The position numbers were made by a program, and so were the translations under genes. Of a DNA stretch of 18,424 nucleotides, positions 1 through 7,601 are shown piece after piece (within the stretch, counting starts at the first letter, position 1; the number at the start of each line of letters is the position of its first letter). The DNA is from Actinoalloteichus_B caeruleus (lineage in GTDB: Bacteria > Actinomycetota > Actinomycetes > Mycobacteriales > Pseudonocardiaceae): assembly GCF_000718005.1 (NCBI RefSeq), contig NZ_JODV01000033.1; one strand, written 5' to 3'. Below the pieces are notes generated by a model, which worked only from the letters and a program-made list of their open reading frames with translations, had not been told where the DNA came from and ran no database searches.

Positions 1-37
1 GCCCAGCCCAGCCCAGCCCAGCCCAGCCCAGCCCAGC
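1..37. repeat. GCCCA tandem repeat at the left edge
   Basis: Seven uninterrupted copies of the 5-bp unit GCCCA fill bases 1-35, followed by a partial copy (GC) before the pattern breaks. The run touches the window edge, so its true length is unknown. Read as protein it would give a repeating AQPSP pentapeptide, or WAGLG on the other strand, so it may be the low-complexity end of an upstream gene rather than intergenic DNA. Five-base repeats can change length by slippage; that consequence is inferred. Confidence 0.9.
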
Positions 38-167
38 ACCCGACCCCGGACGTCCCGACGTGGGCCGCCGTCACCCGGCGGACACGTCCGGGCGCCCCAC
101 CGATCGCCACCCAGTGTTCGCCGCCGCCCGACCGGCCGGCGGCCCGAGCGGAGGGATCTCCAGGATC

Positions 168-1886
168 GTGCGGCTCACCACCGACCCCCCCACCGCCTCC
201 CCCGGCACGGCCGGGACCGACGGTGACTGGCTCGCCTGCCCAGGATGTCGAAGCCTGGTCTACCGCCGGCGCTACCTCCGGCTGCTCGACGTCTGCCCCG
301 ACTGCGGTCGCCACGGCAGACTCCCGGCCGCCGCCAGAGCCGAACGACTGCTGGACGCCGGATCCCCGGCCGAACTCGCCGTCCCCGAGGTCCCCCTCGA
401 CCCGCTCGGCTTCGTCGACCAGCTGCCCTACCCGGACAGGCTCCGCGAGGCCGCCGACCGCACCGGGTCGCGGGACGCCGTCCGCTGCTACCGGGGGACA
501 CTCCACGGCCAGCCCGTCGTGCTCGCCGCGATGGACTTCCGGTTCCTCGGGGGCAGCCTCGGCACGGCGGCGGGCGAGGCCGTGACCACGGCCGCGGAGA
601 CGGCGCTGAGCGAGGGCGTGCCGCTGCTGCTCGCCACCGCCTCGGGCGGCGCCCGGATGCAGGAGGGCGCGCTCGCCCTGATGCAGATGGCCAGGACCAG
701 CGGCGCGATGGCCGACCTGGACGCCGCGGGCCTGCTGACCGCCACCCTCGTCACCGATCCCACCTACGGCGGGGTTGCCGCCTCCTTCGCCATGCTCTCC
801 GACATCGTCGTCGCCGAACCCGGCGCCCGCATGGGGTTCGCCGGCCCGAGGGTCATCGCCCAGACCGTGCGGGAGAGCCTGCCCCAGGGGTTCCAGACCG
901 CCGAGTTCCTGCTCCGCCACGGCCTGATCGACGAGGTCCGCCCCCGCGCCGAACTGCGTGGCTTCCTGGGAACGGCCGTCGCCGTCGCCAGTGGACGCGC
1001 CCCCGCCGACTGGGGCGCCGCCACCTCCGACCCGGTGGTGCGGGACCCCGACGCCCTGACACCCAGGCCGGCGGCCACCCGGGTCGACCTTGCCCGCCAC
1101 CGCGACCGCCCCACCACCCTCGACCACCTCGGGCGGTGGCTCGACGGCTTCGTGGAGCTGCACGGCGACCGGCTGGGAGCCGACTGCCCCGCCGTCGTCG
1201 GCGGGATCGGCATCCTCGACGGACTGCCGCTGCTGGTGTTGGGACACCAGAAGGGGCACGGCACCCGGGAACTCGTCGACCGCAACTTCGGCATGGCCAC
1301 CCCCGGTGGCTATCGGAAGGCGCTGCGCCTGATGCGGCTCGCGGCCAAACTCCGGCTGCCGGTGCTCACCGTCGTGGACACCCCGGGAGCCCACCCCGGG
1401 GTGGACGCCGAGGAACAGGGCCAGTCCTACGTCATCGCCGAGTGCCTGCGCACCCTCGGCGAGCTCCCCGTTCCCGTCGTCAGCGTCATCACCGGGGAGG
1501 GCGGCAGCGGCGGCGCCCTGGCCCTCGCCGTCGCCGACGAGGTCCTGCTCTGCGAGAACGGCATCTACTCGGTGATCAGCCCCGAGGGGTGCGCGGCGAT
1601 CCTGTGGAAGAGCCCGAACGCCGTCGAGGTCGCCGCCCGCGCCCTGCGCCTGGGCGCCGCCGACCTCCTGCGGCTCGGTGTCGTCGACGGTGTCGTCCCC
1701 GAACCGGACGGCGGCGCGCACCGGGACCCGCGCCGGGCCAGCGCGATCCTGCGGGACGCCGTGATCAGCGCCCTGAGCCGACACCGGGCGACGGACCCCC
1801 ACGACCTGGTCCGCGCCCGCAAGCGGCGGTTCCGCCAGCTGGGGGCCGTCGACACCGGAACCGACCGGAGGGAGCCAGCACGATGA
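168..1886 (+). CDS. accDA: Acetyl-CoA carboxylase carboxyltransferase, fused beta-alpha subunits (AccDA)
   Basis: Transfers the carboxyl group from carboxybiotin on the carrier protein to acetyl-CoA, giving malonyl-CoA. The N-terminal half is AccD-like: a C-x2-C-x15-C-x2-C zinc finger (C24, C27, C43, C46), then ATASGGARMQEG and PTYGGVAASFAML with GFAGPRVIAQT. The C-terminal half is AccA-like: GHQKGHGT, NFGMATPGGYRKALRLM, VDTPGAHPGVDAEEQGQS, GEGGSGGALAL and YSVISPEGCAAILW. About 572 residues, roughly the two E. coli subunits joined. The frame stays open upstream to a GTG at 60, but the first 36 residues look non-coding. GTG 168 is preferred, with GGAGGG at 150-155 (spacing 12, rather long), so the start is less certain than the gene. 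The stop overlaps the accB start as ATGA. It heads the accDA-accB-accC operon. Confidence 0.93.
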   Translation: MRLTTDPPTASPGTAGTDGDWLACPGCRSLVYRRRYLRLLDVCPDCGRHGRLPAAARAERLLDAGSPAELAVPEVPLDPLGFVDQLPYPDRLREAADRTGSRDAVRCYRGTLHGQPVVLAAMDFRFLGGSLGTAAGEAVTTAAETALSEGVPLLLATASGGARMQEGALALMQMARTSGAMADLDAAGLLTATLVTDPTYGGVAASFAMLSDIVVAEPGARMGFAGPRVIAQTVRESLPQGFQTAEFLLRHGLIDEVRPRAELRGFLGTAVAVASGRAPADWGAATSDPVVRDPDALTPRPAATRVDLARHRDRPTTLDHLGRWLDGFVELHGDRLGADCPAVVGGIGILDGLPLLVLGHQKGHGTRELVDRNFGMATPGGYRKALRLMRLAAKLRLPVLTVVDTPGAHPGVDAEEQGQSYVIAECLRTLGELPVPVVSVITGEGGSGGALALAVADEVLLCENGIYSVISPEGCAAILWKSPNAVEVAARALRLGAADLLRLGVVDGVVPEPDGGAHRDPRRASAILRDAVISALSRHRATDPHDLVRARKRRFRQLGAVDTGTDRREPAR

Positions 1887-2395
1887 CCGCACTGCACACC
1901 AGCGAACCGATCAGCGGCAACGGGGGGATGGGAACCACGGTGACCGGCTGCGGCGGGCCAGCCGCGTTGGACGCCGCCGTGCGCGCCGTCGCCGAGACGC
2001 TCCGGTCCTCGACCGGAACGCCGAGACGGATACGGGTCCGCTGCGGGGAGGCGAGCATCGAGGTGGACTGGCGGCCGGGGGACGGCGACGGCCCGCCGAG
2101 CGCCTCCGGCGCCACCGCGCCCTCGGGCGCCGCGCCGGCGGCGGCCAGCGGGCACGTCATGACCGCGCCGCTCGTCGGCACCTTCTACCGGGCGCCGGAA
2201 CCCGGCGCGAGGCCCTTCGTGGAGGTCGGCGACCAGGTCGTCGTCGGCCAGCAGGTGGGCATCGTGGAGGCGATGAAGCTGATGAACCCCCTGGAGGCCG
2301 ACCAGGCCGGCCGGGTCACCGAGATCCTCGTCGGTGACGCCGAACCGGTCGAGTACGGACAACCGCTCCTGCGCGTCGAACCGGACGAGGAGTAG
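1883..2395 (+). CDS. accB: Biotin carboxyl carrier protein of acetyl-CoA carboxylase (AccB)
   Basis: Carries carboxybiotin between the biotin carboxylase and the carboxyltransferase. The 170-residue protein has a variable N-terminal third, a Pro/Ala/Ser/Gly-rich linker (about 70-90) and a C-terminal biotinyl domain from about 91. The domain opens with the AccB signature TAPLVGTFYRAP and holds the biotinylation motif VEAMKLMNP, with K132 the modified lysine. The ATG at 1883 overlaps the accDA stop by 4 bases and has GGAGGGAG at 1867-1874, so the two genes are probably translationally coupled. The stop is only 3 bases before accC. Length and motifs match a free-standing E. coli-type BCCP, not the fused biotin carboxylase-BCCP alpha chain common in actinobacterial acyl-CoA carboxylases. 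Confidence 0.95.
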   Translation: MTALHTSEPISGNGGMGTTVTGCGGPAALDAAVRAVAETLRSSTGTPRRIRVRCGEASIEVDWRPGDGDGPPSASGATAPSGAAPAAASGHVMTAPLVGTFYRAPEPGARPFVEVGDQVVVGQQVGIVEAMKLMNPLEADQAGRVTEILVGDAEPVEYGQPLLRVEPDEE

Positions 2396-2398
2396 GGG

Positions 2399-3874
2399 AT
2401 GGGCACCTCCCGAACACCGAGCACCGAGGCACCCGGAGTGTCCGGTCACACCACACCGGGCGGGGTCGCCGAGAACGGGCGGCCGCGACCCACCGGCGCC
2501 CGCCCGCCGTTCGACACCGTCCTGGTCGCCAACCGGGGCGAGATCGCGCTGCGCGTCATCCGCAGCTGCCGGGAACTGGGCATCCGCACCGTCGTGGCCC
2601 ACTCGGCGGCGGACGACGACTCGGCCGCCGTGCGGGCCGCCGACGCGTCGGTGCGGATCGGACCCGGGCCCTCCCGGCGCAGCTACCTGTACGCGCCGGC
2701 GGTCATCGAGGCGGCGCTGAGCACCGGCGCGCAGGCCGTGCACCCCGGGTACGGGTTCCTGTCCGAGGACCCGGACTTCGCCGAGATCTGCGCCGACAAC
2801 GGCCTCGTCTTCGTCGGCCCCCGCCCCGAGGTGATGGCGGAACTGGGGGACAAGGCCCTGGCCAGAAGACGGATGACCGCCGCCGGCCTGCCCGTCCTCC
2901 CTGGCACCACCGAGGCGGTGCGCGGCACCGACGAGATCGTGGAGATCGCCAGCAGGATCGGCTTCCCCCTGATCATCAAGGCCTCCGCCGGTGGCGGGGG
3001 GCGCGGCATGGCGGTGGTCCGCGCCGCCGACGACCTGGTGCCCACGTACCGGGCGACCCGGGCCGCCGCGCGAAGCACCTTCGGCGACGACAGCGTCTAC
3101 GTGGAGCGCTACTGGGACCGGGCGCGGCACGTCGAGGTGCAGGTGCTCGCCGACACCCACGGCACCGTGCTGCACCTGGGGGAGCGGGACTGTTCGGTGC
3201 AGCGGCGGCACCAGAAGCTGGTGGAGGAGAGCCCGGCTCCCGGGCTGTCGGCCGACCTGCGCTCCCGGTTGTGCGAGTACGCGGTGCGGGGAGCACGGGC
3301 GGTCGGCTACACGGGCGCGGGCACCTTCGAGTTCCTCGTGCAGGGCGAGGAGATCGCGTTCATCGAGATGAACTGCCGCATCCAGGTGGAGCACCCGGTC
3401 ACCGAGATGGTGACCGGGGTGGACATCGTCCGGGAACAGCTCATGGTCGCCGCCGGCCACCCGGTGAGCCTGTCCCAGCGGGAGATCGTGCCGCGCGGGG
3501 TGGCGGTGGAGTGCCGGGTCAACGCCGAGGACCCCGACCTCGACTTCGCGCCCCGCCCGGGGCTGGTCAGCGAGTTCGTCCCACCCGGCGGTCCATTCGT
3601 GCGGGTCGACACGGCCGCCTACCCGGGGTGGCGGGTGCCCACCGAGTACGACTCGCTGCTGGCGAAGGTCGTCGTCTGGGGGCCGGACCGGGCCCAGGCG
3701 TTGTCCAGGATGGACCGCGCCCTGGACGAGTTCCGGGTGGCCGGACCCGGCCTGCGCACCACGGTCGGGGTGCTGCGGCGCGTCCTCGCCGAGCCCACGT
3801 TCCGGGCGGGGACGCACACCACGGCGCTGCTCGCGGGTGGTGTCGACCGACTGCCGGTGGTGGAGCCGGGGTGA
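2399..3874 (+). CDS. accC: Biotin carboxylase subunit of acetyl-CoA carboxylase (AccC)
   Basis: ATP-grasp enzyme that carboxylates biotin on AccB using ATP and bicarbonate. Motifs in order: LVANRGEIALRVIR (about 42-55), HPGYGFLSE (115-123), the glycine-rich ATP loop KASAGGGGRGM (194-204), ERDCSVQRRHQKLVEE (262-277) and FIEMNCRIQVEHPVTE (321-336). The 491 residues compare with about 450 usual; the excess is mainly a 36-residue N-terminal extension rich in Gly/Pro/Thr that looks disordered. In the last motif a Cys (C326) stands where EMNTR is typical. The ATG at 2399 has GAGGAG and GGGG just upstream, overlapping the end of accB. There is no C-terminal biotinyl domain, so it needs AccB. A strong terminator follows directly. 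Confidence 0.94.
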   Translation: MGTSRTPSTEAPGVSGHTTPGGVAENGRPRPTGARPPFDTVLVANRGEIALRVIRSCRELGIRTVVAHSAADDDSAAVRAADASVRIGPGPSRRSYLYAPAVIEAALSTGAQAVHPGYGFLSEDPDFAEICADNGLVFVGPRPEVMAELGDKALARRRMTAAGLPVLPGTTEAVRGTDEIVEIASRIGFPLIIKASAGGGGRGMAVVRAADDLVPTYRATRAAARSTFGDDSVYVERYWDRARHVEVQVLADTHGTVLHLGERDCSVQRRHQKLVEESPAPGLSADLRSRLCEYAVRGARAVGYTGAGTFEFLVQGEEIAFIEMNCRIQVEHPVTEMVTGVDIVREQLMVAAGHPVSLSQREIVPRGVAVECRVNAEDPDLDFAPRPGLVSEFVPPGGPFVRVDTAAYPGWRVPTEYDSLLAKVVVWGPDRAQALSRMDRALDEFRVAGPGLRTTVGVLRRVLAEPTFRAGTHTTALLAGGVDRLPVVEPG

Positions 3875-3878
3875 ACCC

Positions 3879-3912
3879 CGCCCGCCCCCGAGCCACGGGA
3901 CGGGGGCGGGCG
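3879..3912 (+). terminator. Rho-independent-type terminator after the acc operon
   Basis: Perfect inverted repeat with 12-bp arms CGCCCGCCCCCG (3879-3890) and CGGGGGCGGGCG (3901-3912) around a 10-base loop. It starts 4 bases after the accC stop. There is no U-tract, as is usual for actinomycete terminators. Confidence 0.85.
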
Positions 3913-4200
3913 TCACCGGCCGTGGCGTGGTCCTCCCGTCGCCGGGGGACCGGGAGGTCGGCCGTGCTGGTGGTCCGCTCGCGGCCACGCGGGTGGACCA
4001 CCCCGCCGGCGGCTCAGCGCGGCCGGCCCCGCGACACCCCGCAGCCGAGGGCGGGGGCTGGTGGTAGCCCGGTACCGGACGGCCGAGGCCACCGGGCGGG
4101 TACCCGGATCGGGCGCCGGACCCCCTCCGCCGAGGGGGCGGCCGAGGAGAGCGGCCGGGCGGTGTCCCCGGTGCGCGCGCCCGTCGTGAGGCGCGGCGGT

Positions 4201-4221
4201 GTTCGACCGCTGTCGTCGAAC
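4201..4221. promoter_or_regulatory. Inverted repeat GTTCGAC-N7-GTCGAAC
   Basis: Perfect 7-bp arms (4201-4207 and 4215-4221) separated by 7 bases, about 200 bases before the LPMO start. The geometry fits a dimeric regulator site or a small hairpin. No known regulator is assigned. Confidence 0.4.
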
Positions 4222-4350
4222 TCATCGGTGCGATCTCGCCGATTCCTTCGAATTGTTTCCGCTCCCGATCGGACGATCACGAAACGATTACGCGCATTGG
4301 AGTGGTGGTCTCGGCTGTGTTCGCTACCGTTCGGTGGTCCGTCGGGCCGA

Positions 4351-4411
4351 TGTTCTCGGCGGCGGTACTGGCGTAGCGTGGGTGCGCGAATACCCATTGG
4401 TGACAAGGAGG
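4351..4411 (+). promoter_or_regulatory. Candidate promoter and ribosome binding site of LPMO 1
   Basis: TAGCGT at 4374-4379 fits an actinomycete -10, with only a poor -35 match (TGTTCT at 4351-4356, spacer 17). It would place transcription start near 4386. AAGGAGG at 4405-4411, 5 bases before the ATG, is an excellent ribosome binding site and fixes the start codon. Confidence 0.4.
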
Positions 4412-4416
4412 TCCCA

Positions 4417-5121
4417 ATGTCCGTACTCGCAGGTAGGCGACTCTCTCCCCTGGCGCGCGCCGTCGCCGCCGTGGCCGCGGCCGTCATGTTCATGATGGTG
4501 TTCTCCGCCGGAACGGCGTCCGCGCACGGTTCCACCATTGACCCGCCGTCCCGGAACTACGGGTGCTGGGAACGGTGGGGGCACGATTTCCAGAATCCGG
4601 AGATGGCCACCGAGGACCCGATGTGCTGGCAGGCCTGGCAGCACGACACCAACGCGATGTGGCAGTGGAACGGTGTCTACCGGGAGGGCGTGGGCGGTGA
4701 CCACGAGGGAGCCATTCCCGACGGTCAGCTGTGCAGCGCCGGCCGCACCGGAGGCGACCGCTACGCCGCCCTCGACGTGCCCGGCGAGTGGCACGCGACC
4801 CCGGTGGCCAACGAGTTCACCGTGACCGTGCACGACCAGGCGCTGCACGGCGCCGACTACTACCGGGTGTACGTGACCAAGCAGGGATTCGACCCGACCA
4901 CCGACGAACTCGGCTGGGGTGATCTGGAACTGGCCGGTCAGACCGGGGTGGTCCCGCCCGGTGAGGGCACGCCCAGCGACGACCCGGCCCTGGGTGGCGT
5001 GTCGGTGTCCATCGACGTGGAGGCCCCCGGCCGCACCGGTCGGCACATCGTCTACATGATCTGGCAGGCCAGCCACTTCGACCAGACGTTCTACGGGTGC
5101 AGCGACGTGGTCTTCGGCTGA
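4417..5121 (+). CDS. Secreted AA10 lytic polysaccharide monooxygenase (single domain), LPMO 1
   Basis: Copper enzyme that oxidatively cleaves glycosidic bonds in crystalline polysaccharide outside the cell. A Sec-type signal peptide (residues 1-36, ending SAGTASA) should be cut to expose His37, the N-terminal histidine of the copper histidine brace. The second brace ligand is His144 in HGADYYRVYVTKQGFDP. Other family marks are PPSRNYGCW, EDPMCWQAWQ, PDGQLCSAG, TGRHIVYMIWQASH and the C-terminal YGCSDVVFG. Y227 occupies the expected axial position. From memory it most resembles S. coelicolor LPMO10B and T. fusca LPMO10A (E7), which act on cellulose and in part chitin; no search was run. It has 234 residues and no carbohydrate-binding module. 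Monocistronic, followed by a terminator. The ATG choice is secure because of the AAGGAGG site. Substrate is inferred. Confidence 0.94.
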   Translation: MSVLAGRRLSPLARAVAAVAAAVMFMMVFSAGTASAHGSTIDPPSRNYGCWERWGHDFQNPEMATEDPMCWQAWQHDTNAMWQWNGVYREGVGGDHEGAIPDGQLCSAGRTGGDRYAALDVPGEWHATPVANEFTVTVHDQALHGADYYRVYVTKQGFDPTTDELGWGDLELAGQTGVVPPGEGTPSDDPALGGVSVSIDVEAPGRTGRHIVYMIWQASHFDQTFYGCSDVVFG

Positions 5122-5160
5122 CGACCCGGCCCCGGGGGGCGCGCCCCGGGGCGGCGGTCG
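5122..5160. terminator. Terminator hairpin between LPMO 1 and the convergent methyltransferase gene
   Basis: Inner 9-bp perfect arms GCCCCGGGG (5129-5137) and CCCCGGGGC (5144-5152), plus outer arms CGACC (5122-5126) and GGTCG (5156-5160). It begins directly after the LPMO stop. The near-symmetric hairpin could serve both convergent genes. Confidence 0.75.
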
Positions 5161-5232
5161 TGGTCCGGGGGAACCGCGCCCGAGCGCGGCCCGCCCGCCG
5201 GCGGCCTCCCGTCCTCGACGGGCCGGGCCCGG

Positions 5233-5994
5233 TCAGTCCAGCCGTTCGCCCACGACCACCCAGGAGTCGGGGCGGACGCTGTGCAGCTGCGAGAGCCGGA
5301 ACCCGGCCAGCCCGAGCTGACTGGCGACCCAGGTCGGCGCGAGGCGCAGCAGGACCCGACTCCCGCCGTGCAGGTTCCAGCTGCCCTCGTCGTCCCGCCG
5401 GTGCACCAGGTCGTGGACCTGGACGGTGTCCTCGCCGGTGTACTCCAGGAACCAGGTGGTGATCTCACCGGAGCTGGTGGCGCCCTGGACGAAGCGGTCG
5501 CGGCCCCGGAGTTCCTGGGTGAGGTCGGCGAACCCGACGACGAACATCCCGCCCGGCGCCAGCGAGGCCAGCACCGCCTCGAACAGCGCCCGCACCCCGT
5601 CCTTGCCGGGCAGCCGCAGCAGGGCCTCCCCGCAGCACACGACGGTGTCGAACGGGCCGCCGTCGGGTGGCTCGAACGGCTGGCGCAGCAGGTCGGCCGT
5701 GGTGCGCACCACCGTGGGGCAGGTGTCGAGCAACCGCAGGTCGTCCTCGCGGTAGGGGGGCTCGTCGCCGACGGCGAGCAGAACCGAGTCGAAGCCCCGG
5801 GTGGCCAGCGCGAGCGCGTAGTGCCCCGGCCACCCCCCAAGGTCCAGGGCGGTCCCGCCGTGCTCGGGAACCCGGCATTGCTCGAGCAGCTGGCGGGGTT
5901 GCCTGACCACGGACAGGAGGTCGTCGGTGGGGCTGCCCCCGGGCGCCGGAAACTCGACCAACAGCGTCTCGTGCAGGTCAGCGACATTGAACAC
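5233..5994 (-). CDS. Class I SAM-dependent methyltransferase-like protein
   Basis: A 253-residue protein with a Rossmann methyltransferase layout. Motif I is ALDLGGWPGHYALALATRG (49-67), where Trp-Pro sits in the usual glycine-rich loop. A motif II/IV-like stretch is PFDTVVCCGEALLRL (114-128), and motif III is LASLAPGGMFVVGF (142-155). The acidic residue usually found after strand 2, which binds the SAM ribose, is not obvious (VLLAVGDEPP), so cofactor binding should be tested, not assumed. The C-terminal half contains HDLVHRRDDEGSWNLHGG, unrecognised. The GTG start is supported by GGAGGA at 6001-6006, 6 bases upstream. Substrate unknown. It lies 284 bases downstream of the flavoprotein gene on the same strand, so co-transcription is possible but unproven. 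Confidence 0.75.
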   Translation of the reverse strand: MFNVADLHETLLVEFPAPGGSPTDDLLSVVRQPRQLLEQCRVPEHGGTALDLGGWPGHYALALATRGFDSVLLAVGDEPPYREDDLRLLDTCPTVVRTTADLLRQPFEPPDGGPFDTVVCCGEALLRLPGKDGVRALFEAVLASLAPGGMFVVGFADLTQELRGRDRFVQGATSSGEITTWFLEYTGEDTVQVHDLVHRRDDEGSWNLHGGSRVLLRLAPTWVASQLGLAGFRLSQLHSVRPDSWVVVGERLD

Positions 5995-6211
5995 GACGTA
6001 TCCTCCGGCATCCCCAGAAGGGATTCAGTCATCCGACCGGACACTGCGGGTGAGTGATCGGTGACCGAGAGTCGGGTAATGGCTCCCAGCCTAGCGATCC
6101 GGACCCGTCCGTGGGGAGGGAACCAGGTCCCGGATCAGAGCCAACCGGGGGACCGCCCCCGTCCGATCGGAGCGCCGGCCGCGCCCCGGGTGCGGTCGGG
6201 GACGTCGGTCA

Positions 6212-6228
6212 GCGTTCCCGAGGAACGC
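6212..6228. terminator. Small hairpin between the flavoprotein and methyltransferase genes
   Basis: Arms GCGTTCC (6212-6218) and GGAACGC (6222-6228) with a 3-base loop, about 50 bases past the flavoprotein stop. It is a weak candidate terminator for that gene. The rest of 5995-6278 shows no gene; a clear promoter for the methyltransferase was not found. Confidence 0.35.
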
Positions 6229-6278
6229 CACCGGCGGCCCGGGCGAGCGGCGCCAGCGAACCGGAGGACGTCGCCCCC

Positions 6279-7601
6279 TCACCACCGGGGAACGGCGGTG
6301 TCCCGTTCCGGGTCCCCACCCAAGGCCGCGATCCCGAGCCAGTCCGCGCACACGTCCGACGTCGCCGGGTGCAGAGCGCCGTACCGGGCGTCCCGGTAGA
6401 TCCGCTCCAGCGGGTTGCCCCGCGTCGTGGCCGCCGTTCCCGCCGCCTCCAACACCGAGGAGGCCACCGTGGCCGCCGTGTCCCCGGCGAGGAGCTTGGC
6501 CCGCCACACCCAGCGGTTGGTGGCCGGCGATCCCGGATCCCGGTCGACCCGGTTGGCCGCCTCCCGCACCGCCAACCGGGCGGCCGCGACGGCGGCGTCG
6601 GCCCGGCCCATCCGTCCCCGCACAGCCGGCAGGTGGTCGAGGCCGCGCTCGCTGAGCTGGGAGCGGGCCTCCCGCAGCGCGGACTCGGCCACTCCGACGT
6701 AGACGGCCGCGTAGGAAGCGATCATCCAGTGCGGCATCGCCTGGACGAACGTCGGCGCGAGACCCTCCACGCCGCCGAGCAGGGCGTCCCGCCCCACGGT
6801 GACGTCAAGTCGGAGGTCGTCGCTGGCCGTCGCCCGCATCCCGAGGGTGTCCCAGGACCGGACGACCTCCACGCCGGAACCAGCGGGAACCACGAAGTAG
6901 GAGACGGTGGGGGTCGAGTAGTCGCGGTCCACCGCCGAGCGGGCACCCACCAGGTAGAGGTCGGCGTGGCCGGCGGCCGACACGAAGGACTTCTCCCCGA
7001 TGATCCGGTAGCCCTGTTCCACCTCGTGGTAGGTGGTGGACATCCTGGACAACCGGGAACCGACCCGCCGCTCGCTCAGGGCGACGGCGAAGAGCTTGCC
7101 GGTCAGGGCCGCCGCCAGGATCCGGTCGTGGGCCTGGGCCACCTCCGCCCGCCGGTCGGGGTCGTCCACGAGCGTGGCCGGCAGGCTCGTCAGCGCCCCC
7201 ACCACGGAGGAGTGCATGTTGAACACGAGGGCGGTCGCCCCGGACCCGCAGGCCAGCTCGATGGCGATCTCCACGTAGTCCCCGAAGGTGGCGCCGGTGC
7301 CGCCCAACCTGCGCGGTGCCATCAGGCCGAACAGGCCGGCGGACCGCAGCTGCTGGAAGTCGGTGATCGGGAAGGCCCCGGCCTCGTCGTGCTGGGCGGC
7401 GCGCGCCGCGAACAGGGGGGACAGCGCGCGGGCCCGGGACAGGGCCTCGGCACTGGTGGCCGGCGCGTCGTCCGGCGGGATCACCCCGCCCCAGTGGTCG
7501 GGCCGGTCCTCTCCGACCAGCCCGACCGGCAGGTCCGGCTGCGTCGACTCCTGGCGCCGGTCCCGGGGCCGGCTGCCGGAGGGCGCGCCGTGCTCGATCA
7601 C
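6279..7601 (-). CDS. Acyl-CoA dehydrogenase family flavoprotein
   Basis: Probable FAD/FMN-dependent oxidoreductase of the acyl-CoA dehydrogenase fold. The N-terminal helical domain includes HDEAGAFPITDFQQLRSAG and GLMAPRRLGGTGA. The middle beta domain has ALSERRVGSRLSR, at the place of the family EPxAGSD motif, and YRIIGEKSFVSAAGHADLYL. The C-terminal helical domain ends with NPLERIYRDARYGALHPATS. That ending resembles the DszC/HpaH-type branch (Pfam Acyl-CoA_dh_2) as much as true dehydrogenases, and the C-terminal catalytic Glu of short-chain dehydrogenases is not apparent. It could be a monooxygenase or a carrier-protein-linked dehydrogenase. The frame is open to an ATG at 7922, but those 107 codons look non-coding. 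GTG 7601 (GGAGAGG 11 bases upstream, 440 residues) is chosen; GTG 7484 (401 residues) is an alternative. Substrate unknown. Confidence 0.82.
   Translation of the reverse strand: MIEHGAPSGSRPRDRRQESTQPDLPVGLVGEDRPDHWGGVIPPDDAPATSAEALSRARALSPLFAARAAQHDEAGAFPITDFQQLRSAGLFGLMAPRRLGGTGATFGDYVEIAIELACGSGATALVFNMHSSVVGALTSLPATLVDDPDRRAEVAQAHDRILAAALTGKLFAVALSERRVGSRLSRMSTTYHEVEQGYRIIGEKSFVSAAGHADLYLVGARSAVDRDYSTPTVSYFVVPAGSGVEVVRSWDTLGMRATASDDLRLDVTVGRDALLGGVEGLAPTFVQAMPHWMIASYAAVYVGVAESALREARSQLSERGLDHLPAVRGRMGRADAAVAAARLAVREAANRVDRDPGSPATNRWVWRAKLLAGDTAATVASSVLEAAGTAATTRGNPLERIYRDARYGALHPATSDVCADWLGIAALGGDPERDTAVPRW

Larger units (their letters stand above)
3913..4416. other. Non-coding stretch upstream of the first LPMO
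   Basis: About 500 bases with no convincing gene. Base composition shifts from very GC-rich in the left part to noticeably AT-richer at about 4240-4300, as expected near a promoter. It holds an inverted repeat at 4201-4221, a possible -10 at 4374-4379 and a CGCTCCC heptamer at 4260-4266 that matches one half of the CelR/CebR operator. No complete CelR box was found here, unlike upstream of the second LPMO. Confidence 0.6.

Noticed and set aside
245..2395. Long plus-strand frame that ends with AccB, suggesting an AccB fusion protein.
   Set aside because: Only the part from 1883 is AccB-like; the upstream part is an out-of-frame shadow of accDA, and AccB has its own start and ribosome binding site.
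1565..4225. An 886-codon minus-strand frame across the acc operon.
   Set aside because: Antisense shadow of accDA, accB and accC, with low-complexity Arg/Gly/Pro/His composition.
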